Below are positions 33,851-46,591 of a stretch of DNA of 64,000 nt, one piece after another (the first letter of the stretch is position 1; each line of letters begins with the position of its first letter). Where the stretch lies: NCBI GenBank assembly GCA_950295325.1, contig OX485803.1, forward strand, positions 56,745,554 through 56,809,553, read 5' to 3'. Below the pieces are notes generated by a model. The model was not told the DNA's origin. It searched no databases and saw nothing but the letters and a program-made list of their open reading frames with translations. Position numbers and translations under genes: made by a program. This DNA is from Polytrichum commune (taxonomy: Eukaryota; Streptophyta; Polytrichopsida; Polytrichales; Polytrichaceae).

Positions 33851-36800
33851 ATTAGGAGTAGAATGATTCTTGTGTGGACCCAAAATGGTTATTTGTAAAA
33901 GTGGTGGCCCAAAAAGGATGTAGTGATAAGCCAAGTGCAATGATTGGTTGGATAGGTCATGTTTCACATCACTTGGGATCACTTTTGGATGCCATTGAGT
34001 TAATTGTTTTGTGTGCATTTGTATGCAGAGTAAGATATTTTGATGCTCAAATTAGGGAGACTCTAATGTACAAGTAGGGGATTTGACTTACTTGCCTCTT
34101 TGAGAGAATGCAACTATTTCTTTACAAGGGATAAAATTACGAAACAACTTGCATTCCTCGTCATTTGCTCTACTCCATCTCTGAAAAGTATTGCACAAAT
34201 TTCAAGACAGTCATCTGGCCGAATCATCTTGTTATCACCATTGTCCATTTTTCTTACCTTAAATGAGTACATTCACATCGTAACATCCAAGTAACAGAGG
34301 AACACATACAAGCATATTCGTCACAATGTCCAACAGCACCCTAAAGATTACAGGAGTGCAGCTAAGTTACATTCAACATCTTCATCTCTCAATACAACAA
34401 CGGGTGTAACTGAATAGAGCATGCACTTGGTTCAAGGTTTACTTCACAATTGTAGTAGGAAGCCAGCCAATTTTTAGGAGTTGCATTTCAACTAGCCCAC
34501 CTTTGTCCAGACTCCAGACACCAATGTTAGGAGATTCCTACCAATATTTATGGCTTAGAACCTTCTTACATTAAATTGACGTAAGATATTCATACTGGGT
34601 TGAGGTCAACTGGGACTGTTGACTTAATTTTTATCACAAGCCTGAATCTAAGCCAGCAGCTAGATTTCGGGTCGCCGTTGTAAATAGAAAAGCTTAGATG
34701 CTCTAATCGATACCTACAACACGATTTCTAAGTGTTCGTCTAGATTTATGGATGGTTTTTTAAGGAGGATTCCCACTCATTTCTTTAATACAAAGCATTC
34801 ATCAGTGGCAAACTTTTCTGGAAAGAACTCTAATATTGCCAGAACCCTTACCACATCCTGGGTCTGACACGTGATGAATGAAAGGAAGGCTAATTACTAA
34901 AAGTGCTCCAAAAGACTTGATATGGTTTCCAATAATTCAATATTTTTTTGTTAAAACAACTAACTCAACGCAAGGGTATCTGACCACAAGGGACTAGAAA
35001 ACCCTTGGTCGCGTCGAGAGCCTTGCCGCACATACTGATTACAGAACTGGCACTGATTGTGATTCCGGGCTTTAACTGAGCTGCCAGTCTGTTTGCACAT
35101 GGAGCACTGCTAGCAGTTTAGAATCGCTTCTTTCACCCACTTCTTATCCCTCCTGGCACAAATCCTTATATGGTCTTCATAGCCAATGTTCAAGCTCTGT
35201 TGAATGCTCCAAGTCGATGGAGTTTGAGTATGGTGAAACTGGAAGGCATGTTGAGAATTCAAATGAACCCACAATACGAATTATGAATATGGACCAAGCA
35301 GGATGTGTTGAACGTAGATTGAAGAGGAGCCAGGTGAACTCCACTCTCTTATCTTTCTCACTTGCATCAAGCAGCTAATATTGTGTCACAACTACCAACA
35401 TGATCACAACTCCCGTCAATTTTTGAAGTGAATGATGGAATTTTCAAAATCCAGTGAACCAAATGCATGAGAAGCTAAATTCATATTAATACAAATCCTT
35501 CAACGCCAACTCATTCTGAAGCCTTCGAAGTCAATCGCAATTCATGGCTAGTGGTATAACTAAGCAGATTATAGCGAACCATTATGATTGTTGGGTTTGA
35601 TCAGAAACAACCCACAGAGGGATGAGGTGTGGCTTCTAAGTACACTAATCCAAAACTCATCGTTTAGCAGATTACAAGAGGCTCTAAACATCTACCATTT
35701 TCTATCCTTGTGTGGTGTCTCACCCGATAAAATCAATCTCAAAATTCTAACCATGCTCAATTGCTACTTTTGAAATCGCTCCTAACATGCTATGGAAGCC
35801 GTGAAGGAGGCTCCAACGTGCCAGTTACAAGACAGTTTCAGTCTTGTTACTGGAGTGCAGCAAGGTCTAACTCAAAGAGAGTAACTCTATGCAAGAATGC
35901 CAATCGAGAAGATATGTCCTATACATCAAGACTTCCATAGCATGTTAAGACGTGACTTAGCTGTTCAAACTTTCAAAACATATACTAGATAAAAGTACAA
36001 TTTGTGTATCTGCTGAGGAAGCAGTGATTGCATTGTCTGCAAATCCTTCCAGCCTAAGATTGCAGCCAGAAACAACATGATATGCAATTGCCAATATACA
36101 AAAGAGGCCGTTGTAAGAGTTTACCTTGAACAAGAGATGTAGAACTCGCACCAGAATTCTATAAGCAAAAGAACTGCTTTTGACATAGCTACCAGCCAGA
36201 AATTGGTATAGGTTATGTCTCAAGATGTCAAGTGGTGCGTTTAATCTACTGAGCCTGTCCAGCGGCGTCTAATGAGAATATAGCAGAGAAGACTAAGGCT
36301 CAAACCACCAACTGGTTCAGTGTGGTTGCTTTTCATTGTTGCTGCAAGAGTCAACACAGAAATTAGGGCCAGAGAATGTCACACTAAATATTGTGTTAGA
36401 CTTTCTGTAATCACCTGAACCTATATATGTGCATGCAAACTGCATCCACCCACCTCGATGCTATACTCAAGGTTCCCAACCCATGAAAGTTGAGGTTTAT
36501 GTGGTCTTTAGAACGACAAGCTGAAAGACTAACACATTCTTGCGTGAATGCAAGAGCCAAGACATAGATAGTATTACTTGATACCCTTCTTTATTTCACT
36601 GCAACTTGGCCAATCTCTCATAACTGACCAATCAATGCAGCAGGCAGGTAAGGAGATTGAGGAGAAAGGATATGCATCAATTTCTGTCTAATGTATACAC
36701 CCCAGAATCTATCTCGCACATCACCAGACAAATGTAGGAGAGAATATGAAACAGGGGGAGAAACCCACCATGTCTTTGTAGAAACTCTTAATCCATAGCT

Positions 36801-37325
36801 TCCCCTGCATATTTATTACCAATGCAACCAGGATCATGGTACCCTCCTTCCTTCCACTCCTTGCCATGGCCAAGTAATGATAGCTTGTGCATTTGCAGGA
36901 TTGCATCACATCACAAATACTATATGAAATGCAACTTGTGCATGTCAAAAGGGCGCCACAAATCTTGCAGGGACTGATGATGAAAACATAAAGGAAAAAT
37001 ATAATCTTATATTTGATAAAAGTAAGTGCTTCACATCTCAAGGGCGTTCAGAAATATCAGAGGCCTAAAACCCTAGGAATGGACCCACTAACTCTAGCAC
37101 TTGTAAAATGAATCCTAAATAATCCTTCCTGCTTCAGAACTATGTAATGATAGAAGTGTCTTAGAAAGCTCCATAAGTCAGAGACTTTTCGCTAAATTCT
37201 AGAGAGATACCTCCAGGCACTTTCTATACAAGGAAATCATTGTGGGTTGGCAAAAAAAGTAGGAATTAGAGCTCTTTATGCAGTCGACACACTACCAATT
37301 GACTTCATCACTTACGTATCTGCAG
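33851..37325. other. non-repetitive region downstream of the NOSIP gene
   Basis: Unlike most spacers here, 34.1-37.3 kb shows no foldbacks or internal duplications and is less AT-rich. Short open frames lie on both strands (for example 35957-36223 and 36721-37041 on the minus strand), none recognisable. It may hold a non-coding transcription unit or an extended 3' region of the minus-strand gene at 37621-38538. This is inference. Confidence 0.4.
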
Positions 37326-37404
37326 TCGACATCATGCTACAAATAGCAGAAACCCGTGAAGATTCATTATCTCATGGTTTCTAGTACTTGAACCATGATG
37401 TCGA
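37326..37404 (-). ncRNA. candidate MIRNA precursor hairpin, locus 2
   Basis: The ends TCGACATCATG and CATGATGTCGA pair perfectly and the stem continues for about 35 bp. As minus-strand RNA it has at least two G-U pairs where the plus strand would mismatch. Its 3' arm (CACGGGTTTCTGCTATTTGT then AGCATGATGTC) is nearly identical to locus 1. It lies 217 bp past the stop codon of the NOSIP-like gene on the same strand, so it could be processed from that gene's 3' transcript. Confidence 0.5.
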
Positions 37405-37620
37405 AAACAAATTGAAAATTCCCACCCCAAGCAACAACCTCAACTCCCTTCATCAGTAAGCCAAAAAAGAAATGAAGTTCAAAGCACTTCAGAGAGTCAT
37501 CATCGATTGCAGATGACAAACCAACAGGTCAAACATATTTTTCTTCCCATTTTTTTTCTACTGAACCATCTCCGAAAAAAGTTTCATTGATGGTATTAAA
37601 CTCCTAATGATGAAATTAAT

Positions 37621-38538
37621 CTAAAGTCGCGTTGTGGGTCGGGAGAGACCCATGCCCGTGCCGCTACCAACATGTTTGAAACTAGTGGCTTCCAGGTTTT
37701 CATCATGTCCAGAGAATCCTGTTCCTCCCTTCTTCAATATTACCATTTGTTTGGGTTTACACGGTTTATCACAGGACAAGCACACCTTGCCTGGTGCTAT
37801 GAACTGGTCAGCACATTTCTTGCAGAAGACATGTCCACAAGAGCCAATAGCAACAAGTGTAGAAGTGTTCGTGAACGTGGTTGAACATGAAGGACAGAGA
37901 TACTTAAACCCATCAAGATCCACTTCCTTCTTTTCTCGGTATGGCACATCTGTGAAGACAACAGGGAACAGGTCTTTCAGCTTCAACTTCTCATTTCCTT
38001 CTGGACAGCATGTGTCTTGGGAAGGAGCTTGTACCCTTTCCACTGCTTCAGGCGTTGCTGATGGAAGCCAGAAAGCCTTCATTGTCCGCAAAGCCTCTTC
38101 CTCATACGAAGTTACCCTCACACTGTTAGCTCCATGAAACACATGGCGGTCATCCGGATGACCTGTCACCTGCTGGTGAGGTACAGCCGAGTTGTTTTGC
38201 CTGTCAAATGCATCCAGCTCTCGCTGCTTCTCCGCAGTGATCTTCTCAACCTCCTCTTCCTTATCCTGTTTCTGTTGCTGTGCAAATGACGCTAGCTTTC
38301 TCTTCATATCCTTTTTCTGCGCTAGCAAGCACTCAAATATACATTCTTTGCAAAACAGATGCCCTTTGCTACAGCTTAAAGGGTCGATAAGAGGTTGTAA
38401 GCATATACAACACGCATCAAACGGTTTGATAGAGTCTTTCCCCAACCGCTCCTTCTGCGTCCCATACCCTAGCTTCTTCCTCTCATCGTACGTGAAGAAC
38501 GCCAAATCATTGTTGTTCTTCGAATGTCGCTGCGGCAT
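37621..38538 (-). CDS. CSU1: NOSIP-type RING E3 ubiquitin ligase (CSU1 homologue), 305 aa
   Basis: Single-exon gene from ATG (MPQRHSKNNN) to TAG; full length for the NOSIP family (about 300 residues). The N-terminal zf-NOSIP region is followed by a RING/U-box-like module (Cys43-Cys46, Cys56, His60, Cys63, Cys66: CCICLQP, SKGHLFCKEC). Residues 78-113 are a charged Lys/Glu/Gln coiled coil. A second RING-like module spans 215-256 (CPSC, GSCGHVFCKKC, CLSC). The C-terminus ends in a basic, Gly-rich tail. Animal NOSIP is a nuclear E3 ligase found with spliceosomes. In Arabidopsis the homologue CSU1 (COP1 suppressor 1) ubiquitinates COP1 and limits it in darkness. All zinc ligands are present and the gene looks intact. 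The leader may contain an intron, with a donor-like CAG|GTATCT near 38845. Family assignment is firm; the symbol is by homology. Confidence 0.93.
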   Translation of the reverse strand: MPQRHSKNNNDLAFFTYDERKKLGYGTQKERLGKDSIKPFDACCICLQPLIDPLSCSKGHLFCKECIFECLLAQKKDMKRKLASFAQQQKQDKEEEVEKITAEKQRELDAFDRQNNSAVPHQQVTGHPDDRHVFHGANSVRVTSYEEEALRTMKAFWLPSATPEAVERVQAPSQDTCCPEGNEKLKLKDLFPVVFTDVPYREKKEVDLDGFKYLCPSCSTTFTNTSTLVAIGSCGHVFCKKCADQFIAPGKVCLSCDKPCKPKQMVILKKGGTGFSGHDENLEATSFKHVGSGTGMGLSRPTTRL

Positions 38539-39062
38539 TCTTCCTCACCAAACAATCCAAAGCCTCCCGTAATCCTCGCACACCTCACTGACACATGTAA
38601 GACACATGTAAAACTTATGCAGACCCCAAACCCCTCAATAGTCCGACAAACACATAGCACCCCTTCAAACACAACCTCAAACTGTAATGACATGGATCAT
38701 CCATCATAAACGATCCAACACTCCATAAAAACAAGATTTCACATTAGACGCCACATGATTCCACGTCACAAACCTCACAAGGACGGCCATAACATGAAAC
38801 CCTCGAAACCCTAGAGCCTGCATGACGTATGGAATAAACAGATACCTGAGATCACTGCTCACTCTCTTGCTCTTTCTTCACAGCACCAGATTCCGCAGCC
38901 TGTATGCAGGCCGCCACGGATGATCCACTGTTATGAACGGTACAGAGTAAGTACTCGCCTATAGATCGTGTTAAGGGAGGTGAAAGTGCATGGCAATGTC
39001 GAAGCTCGGAGACGGAGTTGCGAAGGAAGCGGAAGAAGACAAAGCTAGTAGTGAAACCCTAA
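38539..39062 (-). promoter_or_regulatory. leader and promoter region of the NOSIP gene
   Basis: The minus-strand leader carries a possible 5' UTR intron (donor near 38845, acceptor ATTACAG near 38690). An AAACCCTAA telo-box on the plus strand at 39054-39062 lies near the likely transcription start region. Boundaries are inferred. Confidence 0.4.
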
Positions 39063-41489
39063 TATATAAACAAACGTTCTGTGAAACTTTCTAGTGTGTG
39101 TGCAAGACACATTCATCCATATGTCGGAGCGTATTTTCATCCATGATGGAGATTTTACTTTTTTGGCCCAGACAAGTTGGGAATATTTTGTTCTAGATAA
39201 GGTCCGAGGATGAAGACTTTCTTGGGGTTGTTGACTTGGATGTAAGTCATCATTCATCCAGAATTCTTTCCATGGTTTTCATCCGGATGATGTAAGAAAA
39301 ATGAGTTGTGTTTTCCAATATAAAAACCGGGGAGGGCGCTGTTGGTTAATCTCAAACATCCATTTCTCGCTTGATCAATCCCTAAATTTAGTCCACATAA
39401 CAAGAGTACTGTATTGCCAGAATAAGAAATCGGTGACACATGCGAATCTTCACAGGTTTTAGGTAATGTGAGCAATATTGGCACGGCACAGGCTGGATCA
39501 ATTTATGCTTTCTTTAGTAATATCTTCGACTTCTTTGAAATTGTTGAACCTCGTCCTCGGATGCAACCCTTATTCCCCTCTACAACCCATTACCCAAAAC
39601 TTAAGTATTCACGAGCAATGGGAATAGGAGTTATGTCCATAAGGATAACCTAGCTAGGATAGAGTTAGACCACCCCACCAATGGTCGGGGAAAACCAACG
39701 GCTAGTTCATTATCAGCCGATGGATTTCCCCTCATGGCCGGTCCAAATTTCCAACCATCGGATGGCAATCCGACTATAATTTCAATCCTCCGGCAATTAG
39801 CCGATGGACCAGAAAATGTCCCGGAAATGTAGCCGATTCTTCTTGTGACTTACTGGATTTCAATCAGAAGAAGTATTCAAATACTGGCCGATACCCGGGA
39901 AATGGTAACCGATACCCTTCGGGTCATGAGCATGGGTATGTGAGTGCAGGCAAGTATCAAGGGATGTAGGTTTAGTTGCGTGTTGCTATAAAAGGCCCAG
40001 ACAATGATTTTGATGACATTCTAACAAGTGCTCTAGATCTTTGGAAGGATACTGCTAAGTTTCACTATTTGTATAGCAATCCATAGCGGTATTTGTCTGG
40101 GGCATCTGATGATGCACTTGAGGAAGTGCCGTAAACCTTAAACTTTTTGAATTATGCAACCTTTCCATGACCAAATCCAATTGCTTCTATGAAGAATTGG
40201 GGGACCCCTTGGCCTTCAAGCGGTGAAGACATTGCTAGGTTCAATTCCTGCCAAGGATATTAACTCTTCAAATTTAAAGTTTTGAACATGCCTTTCTTTT
40301 CACTTATTCAAGATTTTGTACTAAGAAATGATTTCTAATAACTTTTCATACATTTTTTTAACAATTAGTGCCAATATGAATTCCATTTAATCGGATATTG
40401 GCCAATGAAAATATGAAAATATAGGCAATTGGCCGATTGATTTTACAAAAGACCGGCTCTTGCCGATGTAAATTGGAAAAAATCCGACCCTTCATAGCAA
40501 CTACCGGCAATTAGCCACTAAGGCTTCAAAAACTTCCCGAACTCTGCACCCCACCACCTTTACGGAGGTTGGGGAAGTACTACTGCTCTCCCTCTTCAGT
40601 ATGACACATCTGGGAAACACAAAAAACAGTTTGTATTATCAAGGTGTCGTCTTCTCATTAATATGACAAATGGCGTAAAGTTGTCGTATTATTGAGGGAA
40701 TACGGAAACATAAGTAATATGAGCTTGAAAATAAATATACAACGAGTTTAAGCAATATAGATGGTATGAAATAATAACTCATAATTCCAAATAAATATAA
40801 ATCTTCTCAAGAACTCTTGGAATAAGAGTCCAAAGATCTATGGTGTTGCAAGCCACTCTAACCCTAACCATGTTCATTCTACACTAGTAGCCCTAATTAT
40901 TGTTGAGTTCCCAATGATAAGTGAAGTTTCTAAGTAGTTCCCATCTAAAAATGGATGTATTTTTGATGTACATAACATAGATGAAAGGAATTTTAGCATT
41001 AACTACCTCTTTAATATGACAAAACGGAGATTTTAAATGTCGCACTATCGAGTGTTGTAGTCGTATAAGAGAGGGAGTTTTGAACTAAAAAAATTGGTCT
41101 TGCAAAAATGTGTCGTAATATCGAGGGTGTCGTATAAATGAGTGTCGTATTAATGAGGTTAGATTGTAGACACGTTGTCCCTAGAAGGCCATGTTAGCCC
41201 ACCTAGTAAATAAGCCCTTTTTTGTAATAACAGTGGCCCTATGCCAAGACATGGAAGGATTTGGGAAACTCCGGGTGAAGTCCATAACAAAGCAATTCCT
41301 ACTAAAGTAGCTTATTTAGTTTTTTGGTGAGATAGAAGGTCAAAAGCCAATGCTTGCATGAGCTAACAAAGGAAAAACACACCCCACCTGGAGGGGAGGC
41401 AAAGCCCTTCAAGCTTGTCTTACCGCCACATGTGGAACCGAACCAATAAATGTTATTTTAAAATAAAAATAAGAATCATTTAAATGTTT
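39063..41489. other. gene-free spacer with a possible pogo-like relic
   Basis: 39660-40550 is an unknown sequence with many CCGAT and CCGGC motifs. About 40640-41165 contains TCTCATTAATATGACA at the left and TGTCGTATTAATGAGG at the right as a loose inverted pair, with internal TCGTATTATTGAGGG and TCGTATAAATGAG motifs. This resembles the ends of pogo-like elements, but no exact boundary can be set. No gene. Confidence 0.4.
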
Positions 41490-42100
41490 TTTTAAATGCA
41501 ACAAAATCCACGGAAAACTCACCAAGCCATTAAGCCTAAGGACAACCCCCAAACCACCCTAGAAGACCACCAAAGAGGCCGATACAAAGAACCCAAGGGA
41601 TCGTTGACCAATACTGTAGTGCTAACGAAGCTTCCAATTCCACTGAATCAAGAGGTTGTCTATGTGGCAAAAAACCTCCCTCGGCCCCCAAGTTCCATCA
41701 AAGTTACTGAGGAGTGCCTTAAGCAAACATGGGCTAGTCCTCACCTACTTGAGGACCCTAGCCCAAGCCATCTTGGCATACATGATATATTCGTCTCAAA
41801 TGAGGTCTCTATAAACTTTGAACATATGCCATTGTGCACGGTTGAACACTTTTGTCATTCCTTTTAATCCAAATGGTCCAAAGGTTGCTCCCCTTAAGAA
41901 GGTGCCACATAGCACACCACTTGACGAACTTCTTCCATATGCGTTCCCCAAAGAGGGCATGTTTCCAATTGAAGCCATCAAAGTTACCAATTGTAACACC
42001 TCTAAGTTCGTGCATGATCAAGGAAGCCCATCTCCAAGCTTGCCTATTTAGGTTCCACCATTATGGTTAGCCTAAGAATGATTCAATTTGGGACCTTCTT
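41490..42100 (-). pseudogene. 3' fragment of a LINE of the same family
   Basis: The minus-strand translation reads MHELRGV-IGNFDGFNWKHALFGERI and WHLLKGSNLWTIWIKRNDK. This parallels the 25.3-27.8 kb LINE at HKLCGVKTSNYDNFNWKQAM and WHLFRGIKLWHIWIERNDK. The following 3' non-coding part also shares a TTTGGGGGTTGTCCTT segment. The RT domain is absent. Confidence 0.75.
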
Positions 42101-44700
42101 TTCTATTGCATAGTGATAGGTGGACTTAGGGAAGTCACCTTTGTAGATAATTGGCATACATGTGCAAGAACCAAGTATTTGTTTATGTGCTATTTACATT
42201 GGTCTTTGAGTTTTTTTGGACCCTATAATTATAAAAATCCCTACTTATCATTGTTTTCCTCTACCCTATAGATATTTATAGATACCAAAGTTGTGCAATA
42301 AATTGCAATCTATATAGTCTATATATAAAAAATGAGTTCAATTTTTCTCTCTCTCGTGGTATTGAAGTGGGGTTCCTCAGCTGTTGACGTTTTTGCGTTG
42401 TAAGGAAACATAGAGTTGGGAATCAAACTAAAAATTACATTCGTACATTTAACTACATCCAAATGCGCACAAGACATCAAACTTGTGGGCAAATGCAAGG
42501 GTTATGGATTTTAGTGGTCAGGGGTAGATAGTAGTTAGGTTACAAAGTGTTCAAATAGTTTTCTTTACAAACAATGTATGTGAGGCTTACCATAGACAAG
42601 GTAGTTCAATGAAAATTCAAAACAAAATTCCATTGAAAACAAATGCTATGTTTGCAACTGTGCTAAAAAATACATGTTAAAAAAAAAACTTTGAATGGGC
42701 AACTCACACTTCCAAGTTTTGGTGGCCCCATCAAATAAAATTATATTGTATAAACATCATGAAACTTGCTAAAACAACCAAACATGCAATCATACTGATA
42801 AGAAAATCACACGTCCCCCAAATAACTCTAGACGACCTCCAACATCTTCAAATTGTGCTCCCTTCGAGGTCACCCAATACTCCTATGTCCGGAATCATTA
42901 TCCCTAGTTGCACAACGATAATTGGTGTTGCTCATAGTGGTTGGTGTATCTCTCAATTGAGTTAACTCCCCAAGCATCAACTCATCCATGCATAATCAAG
43001 TAGAGAGAAAATTTCAATTTCCGATGCAATCTTGAATATGGACCTACACAACAAACATCATGTTGATGATGCAACCTATCATTTAAGAGCTGTAGTTCTT
43101 ATATCCTTTGTTGTTTCGGATGATGATGAAGGAGGGATGTGTGTAGAGTGAGGAAAAACAATGAAAACAAACAAATAGCAAAATGTAAAACCCTAAACTC
43201 TCTCCAAAGGAACATGGGGAACCTTTTGGGAACGTAGGGGGTGACGTGGTTGCCTTAAAGGTTGGCATGTGGACAATTATTTATTCCACTTTTTATTAGG
43301 CTATTGTACCAAAAGGATAGTTTATGGTACCACGCGTTGTATAAAAAATACTTATGAGCATTTCATAGAGCCTAAAGTAGGTCTAAACAAAATATAGATT
43401 TTATGTCTTACAAATATATTTGGACCTATCTTTTCTTGCACATTGTTTCTACATAAATCGCCACTAAACTTCCCTAGTATATGAATCATGAAAGAAGGTC
43501 GTGATTGACTTTGAATTACTTAGGCTACAACGAGGTGTCCATTGATGAGAGCTTGCCCTTTGACTACGTTTGGCATGCATGCATGTACTCAAGGACCTTA
43601 TTTCTTTGAATTTTTATTCTTGAAGCTAGAATAGGAAGAGAACATCCTTACATGTGGTCTTGGGAATGCTATGCAACTTATGTTCAACCAAAGATAACAA
43701 ACTAATCACTCAAAGATTGGTTTTAGAACCTCCATTACATCCTATTAAGCATATGTTATTTATTTTTGTAATGATTGGATCATCAAGGATTTGTGAAGAA
43801 ATAGTGATTGTTATGGTTATTTGTAAAAGTCGAACCCAACTAAATCTTCAATCATCTTGCTATTCTAGTGATGCCTCACTACCATGTATGTCATATGGCA
43901 TGCAGGCAAAGACTCTATTCATCCACACTTGCACCCTTAGGTACCAAACATTTTTATAATTATCATGTCAAATGCATGAATAATCATGTGACTAAACATG
44001 TTTGATATATGTTTGTGGCATAGCAAAAATGTTTCGAGCCTTGAGCTCAACTTCTTTATCTAGTCATGTTGCTTAGGAACTGTGTGCACAACATGGAAAC
44101 ACGTCATGCAACACGGAACATATTGTACAATTCAAGAACTCAAAAATGCAGTCTTATGTTTTGTTAGAATCTATGTTTGTCGTGGTTGTATTCAATGAAG
44201 ACACAACACGATACATCAACAAGATTTGAGATGGCGAGATGGCGAGTGTCACAAACTAAATAACCAACGAGAGGAGAATGGATGACAAGCTGCGGGAGGG
44301 GGACGAGTCATCCACCTACTTGAGATGGTGATCAGTCGTAATTGATCAACTCATGGATAGAATCCAAGAATGATGAAAGATATGGAGGTTTTTTCCCCAA
44401 ATGAAAACTCCCAACGAATTCTGATATTCCTTCTGCTCTTGGATGAGCTATTGATTATCTGTGGCTTGCCCTTGATTAAGAGTTGCTGTTTGGATGGATC
44501 CACCTTGAAGAAGATGCAGTTTCCTTTCAATTAAGATCCCATATGTTCCCTTGACATTTGGTGGTGAGGAAGAAGTTCAGTTGGTCACAAGAATTCTCAT
44601 GAGAGATCAGCAGAAGCGAGGAACATTGATTCCGAAGAACAGTTGAGGTGATGAAGTGAATTGAAGGGGAATTGACAAGAAATAGTCACCCTAATCCTTG
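42101..44700. other. gene-free spacer
   Basis: AT-rich sequence with small random frames; no recognisable gene or element. Confidence 0.5.
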
Positions 44701-44706
44701 AACCTT

Positions 44707-44715
44707 AAACCCTAA
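44707..44715. promoter_or_regulatory. telo-box upstream of the KGD4-like gene
   Basis: AAACCCTAA about 300 bp upstream of the ATG at 45016. Telo-boxes are common in promoters of plant translation and housekeeping genes. Confidence 0.5.
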
Positions 44716-45015
44716 ATCCTCACAGGAGGTAGGGTTGCAATGATAGACATCGCTTTTTGTCTGGAATGCGGAATGATTGGTGGAGCGCATTTAGACGGAA
44801 ATGCATACCGACCATCGATCAATGGTTCACAACCATCCCCTCCATCCCTGGCCAAAGCGCATAAAAGCATGGAGCCAACCAAAATGACATCCACAAGAAC
44901 TGAAGAGCCAGGAATCCATGAATTGGATGTGTGGTAGCCTTTAACTAAGCTAAGCGAAGGAGATTTGTGAAGGAAACCTGTGAAGGAAACCAAATCGACA
45001 GAGCGGGGAGGAGCA

Positions 45016-46434
45016 ATGGCGATGGCAAGCACCGTGCAAATCATGGCCAAGCGCATTCCTCTCATCAAGTTCCCCAAGCGCCCACGACTCGGCACTCCTG
45101 CTGCTACGGCGGCTGGTGAGTATTGTCACTCTCCAATGATCACGGTCTACATAGCTCTTGCGATGAAATTTGTTGTTGAGTGGCTACCAATCCATTTCAT
45201 TGACTTGATGTGAAGGGCTGCAGGCCACTTGGGTGATTCAATTGCAAAAACCTTCAAACCCGTTGTCAAATACAGTTATCCTTTATAAGTCTCTCAAAAC
45301 TCATGGTTTGGTAGGGAGTTTAGGCCCACTTTTGGCCCATTTTAGAATGTTGAAGGAGTGTTCAAGTGGTGTCGGAAACCCCAATTTTGGTGAAATGTAG
45401 GGGAGGTGTTTGACTTTGGGCGGAAAACAAAATGTTTCATGGCAAACTTTTGAAGGCAACTAAAATGGTGCTCTCGAAAGTTCGAAAAGGAGTTACAAAC
45501 TTGGGGTTTTTTTGCAACACGTTTAGAACTTTTATGTTAGTTTTTGTAGCTGATGCCAAGTTTCTAATGGGCTTGTAAAGGACTAGTCAGGATGTTTATT
45601 GGGAATGGATTTGTTTTGAGGAAACCAAAACATCCTCAACGTTTGCAAGAACGTCACAAATTTGTTCACGTTGATGATCTGTTGCTATGAGCCAAGAGTG
45701 TGTATTTGGGTGTTTAAGCATCTTGTTTGGAAATGCGGTGGTCAACTTTGGTGACTCGAAGACATTTGCCTCCGAAGTTATGTTAGTTCTTCGTTTAGAA
45801 TGAAGCCAGTGGAGAAATCTGTAGCAATACTGCTCCGAATCATGTCTGAAAGGATCAGTGAGGAAATGATCGAAGGACCTCGGAACCAAGAAACTGGTTC
45901 TCAGGAATTTCTTATGCAGTTGGTTGTTTCAGGTCAATAATTTTAGTGGTCAGTGCCTACAATGCTCCGAACCCATTCCAGAGCCTGAGGTGTATCAAGA
46001 AACGTCAGCTATATGTTACCATTCCGATCATTGCTCGAAGTTTGTGGGCTTGTTCAAAGATTTGTTTCACTACTGTCAGCTGTTAAGAGTTCTCTGGTGC
46101 TCCATGTACGTCTTGCATGTGCTCAGGAGTTTTTTGTCCAGACCAAGTACAGTCGAATTGAGTATTCAAGAGCAGATTGAGGAAAGAATGTCTTGTCAGC
46201 TTGTTCTCAAAAGCATTTTGTTCCGTTATTTTTTACGGAGAGTGCCATTACAGGGAGATTTGAAACATTACTGCATCATTGTTGACTTCAGTCATGATCG
46301 TTACTGATCTATATTATCTTGAATTTTGCATGGATGCAGGTCCAGCTACTTCTGCAGTTAAAGCAGAAGTGAAGAAAACTTCTTCTGTGGCAACTCAAGG
46401 GGCAGCAGCATCAAGTCAACCTTCACCTTCCTAA
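45016..46434 (+). CDS. small KGD4/MRPS36-like mitochondrial protein, two exons (64 aa)
   Basis: Exon 1 (45016-45115) starts at GCAATGGCG and encodes MAMASTVQIMAKRIPLIKFP and then KRPRLGTPAATAA. It ends in phase 1 at a consensus donor (G|GTGAGT). Exon 2 (46340-46434) follows GATGCAG, restores the frame, and encodes an Ala/Ser/Lys-rich tail ending SQPSPS, stop TAA. The RIPLIKFPKR motif resembles the N-terminal HTPLIKFPxR of KGD4/MRPS36, the adaptor that holds E3 in the 2-oxoglutarate dehydrogenase complex of mitochondria. The basic, Ser/Ala-rich N-terminus suits mitochondrial import. The C-terminal Leu-Gly-Gly-type tail I associate with that family is not seen, so this may be a divergent or shortened member, or another small protein. 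The intron is 1.2 kb. Exon structure is well supported; the family is moderately supported. Confidence 0.65.
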
Positions 46435-46591
46435 GTCTAGATCCCTGGCCTCCTGTGCTTGGCATTGGATTCCTGGCCTCGCACTTGTACAAAATTGGCA
46501 ATGGAAATCTCCCATTTGATTGTCTAGTCCCATCTTGCAAAAGTAGGTGCCATTCTCACTTTGTGACACCAACTTGGTATGGAGCTGGGCC

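Noticed and set aside
40191-40260. tRNA-like B box (GGTTCAATTCC) and TGGCCTTCAAGCGG upstream
   Set aside because: The A-to-B spacing is too short and no cloverleaf or acceptor stem can be built, so neither a tRNA nor a SINE is called.
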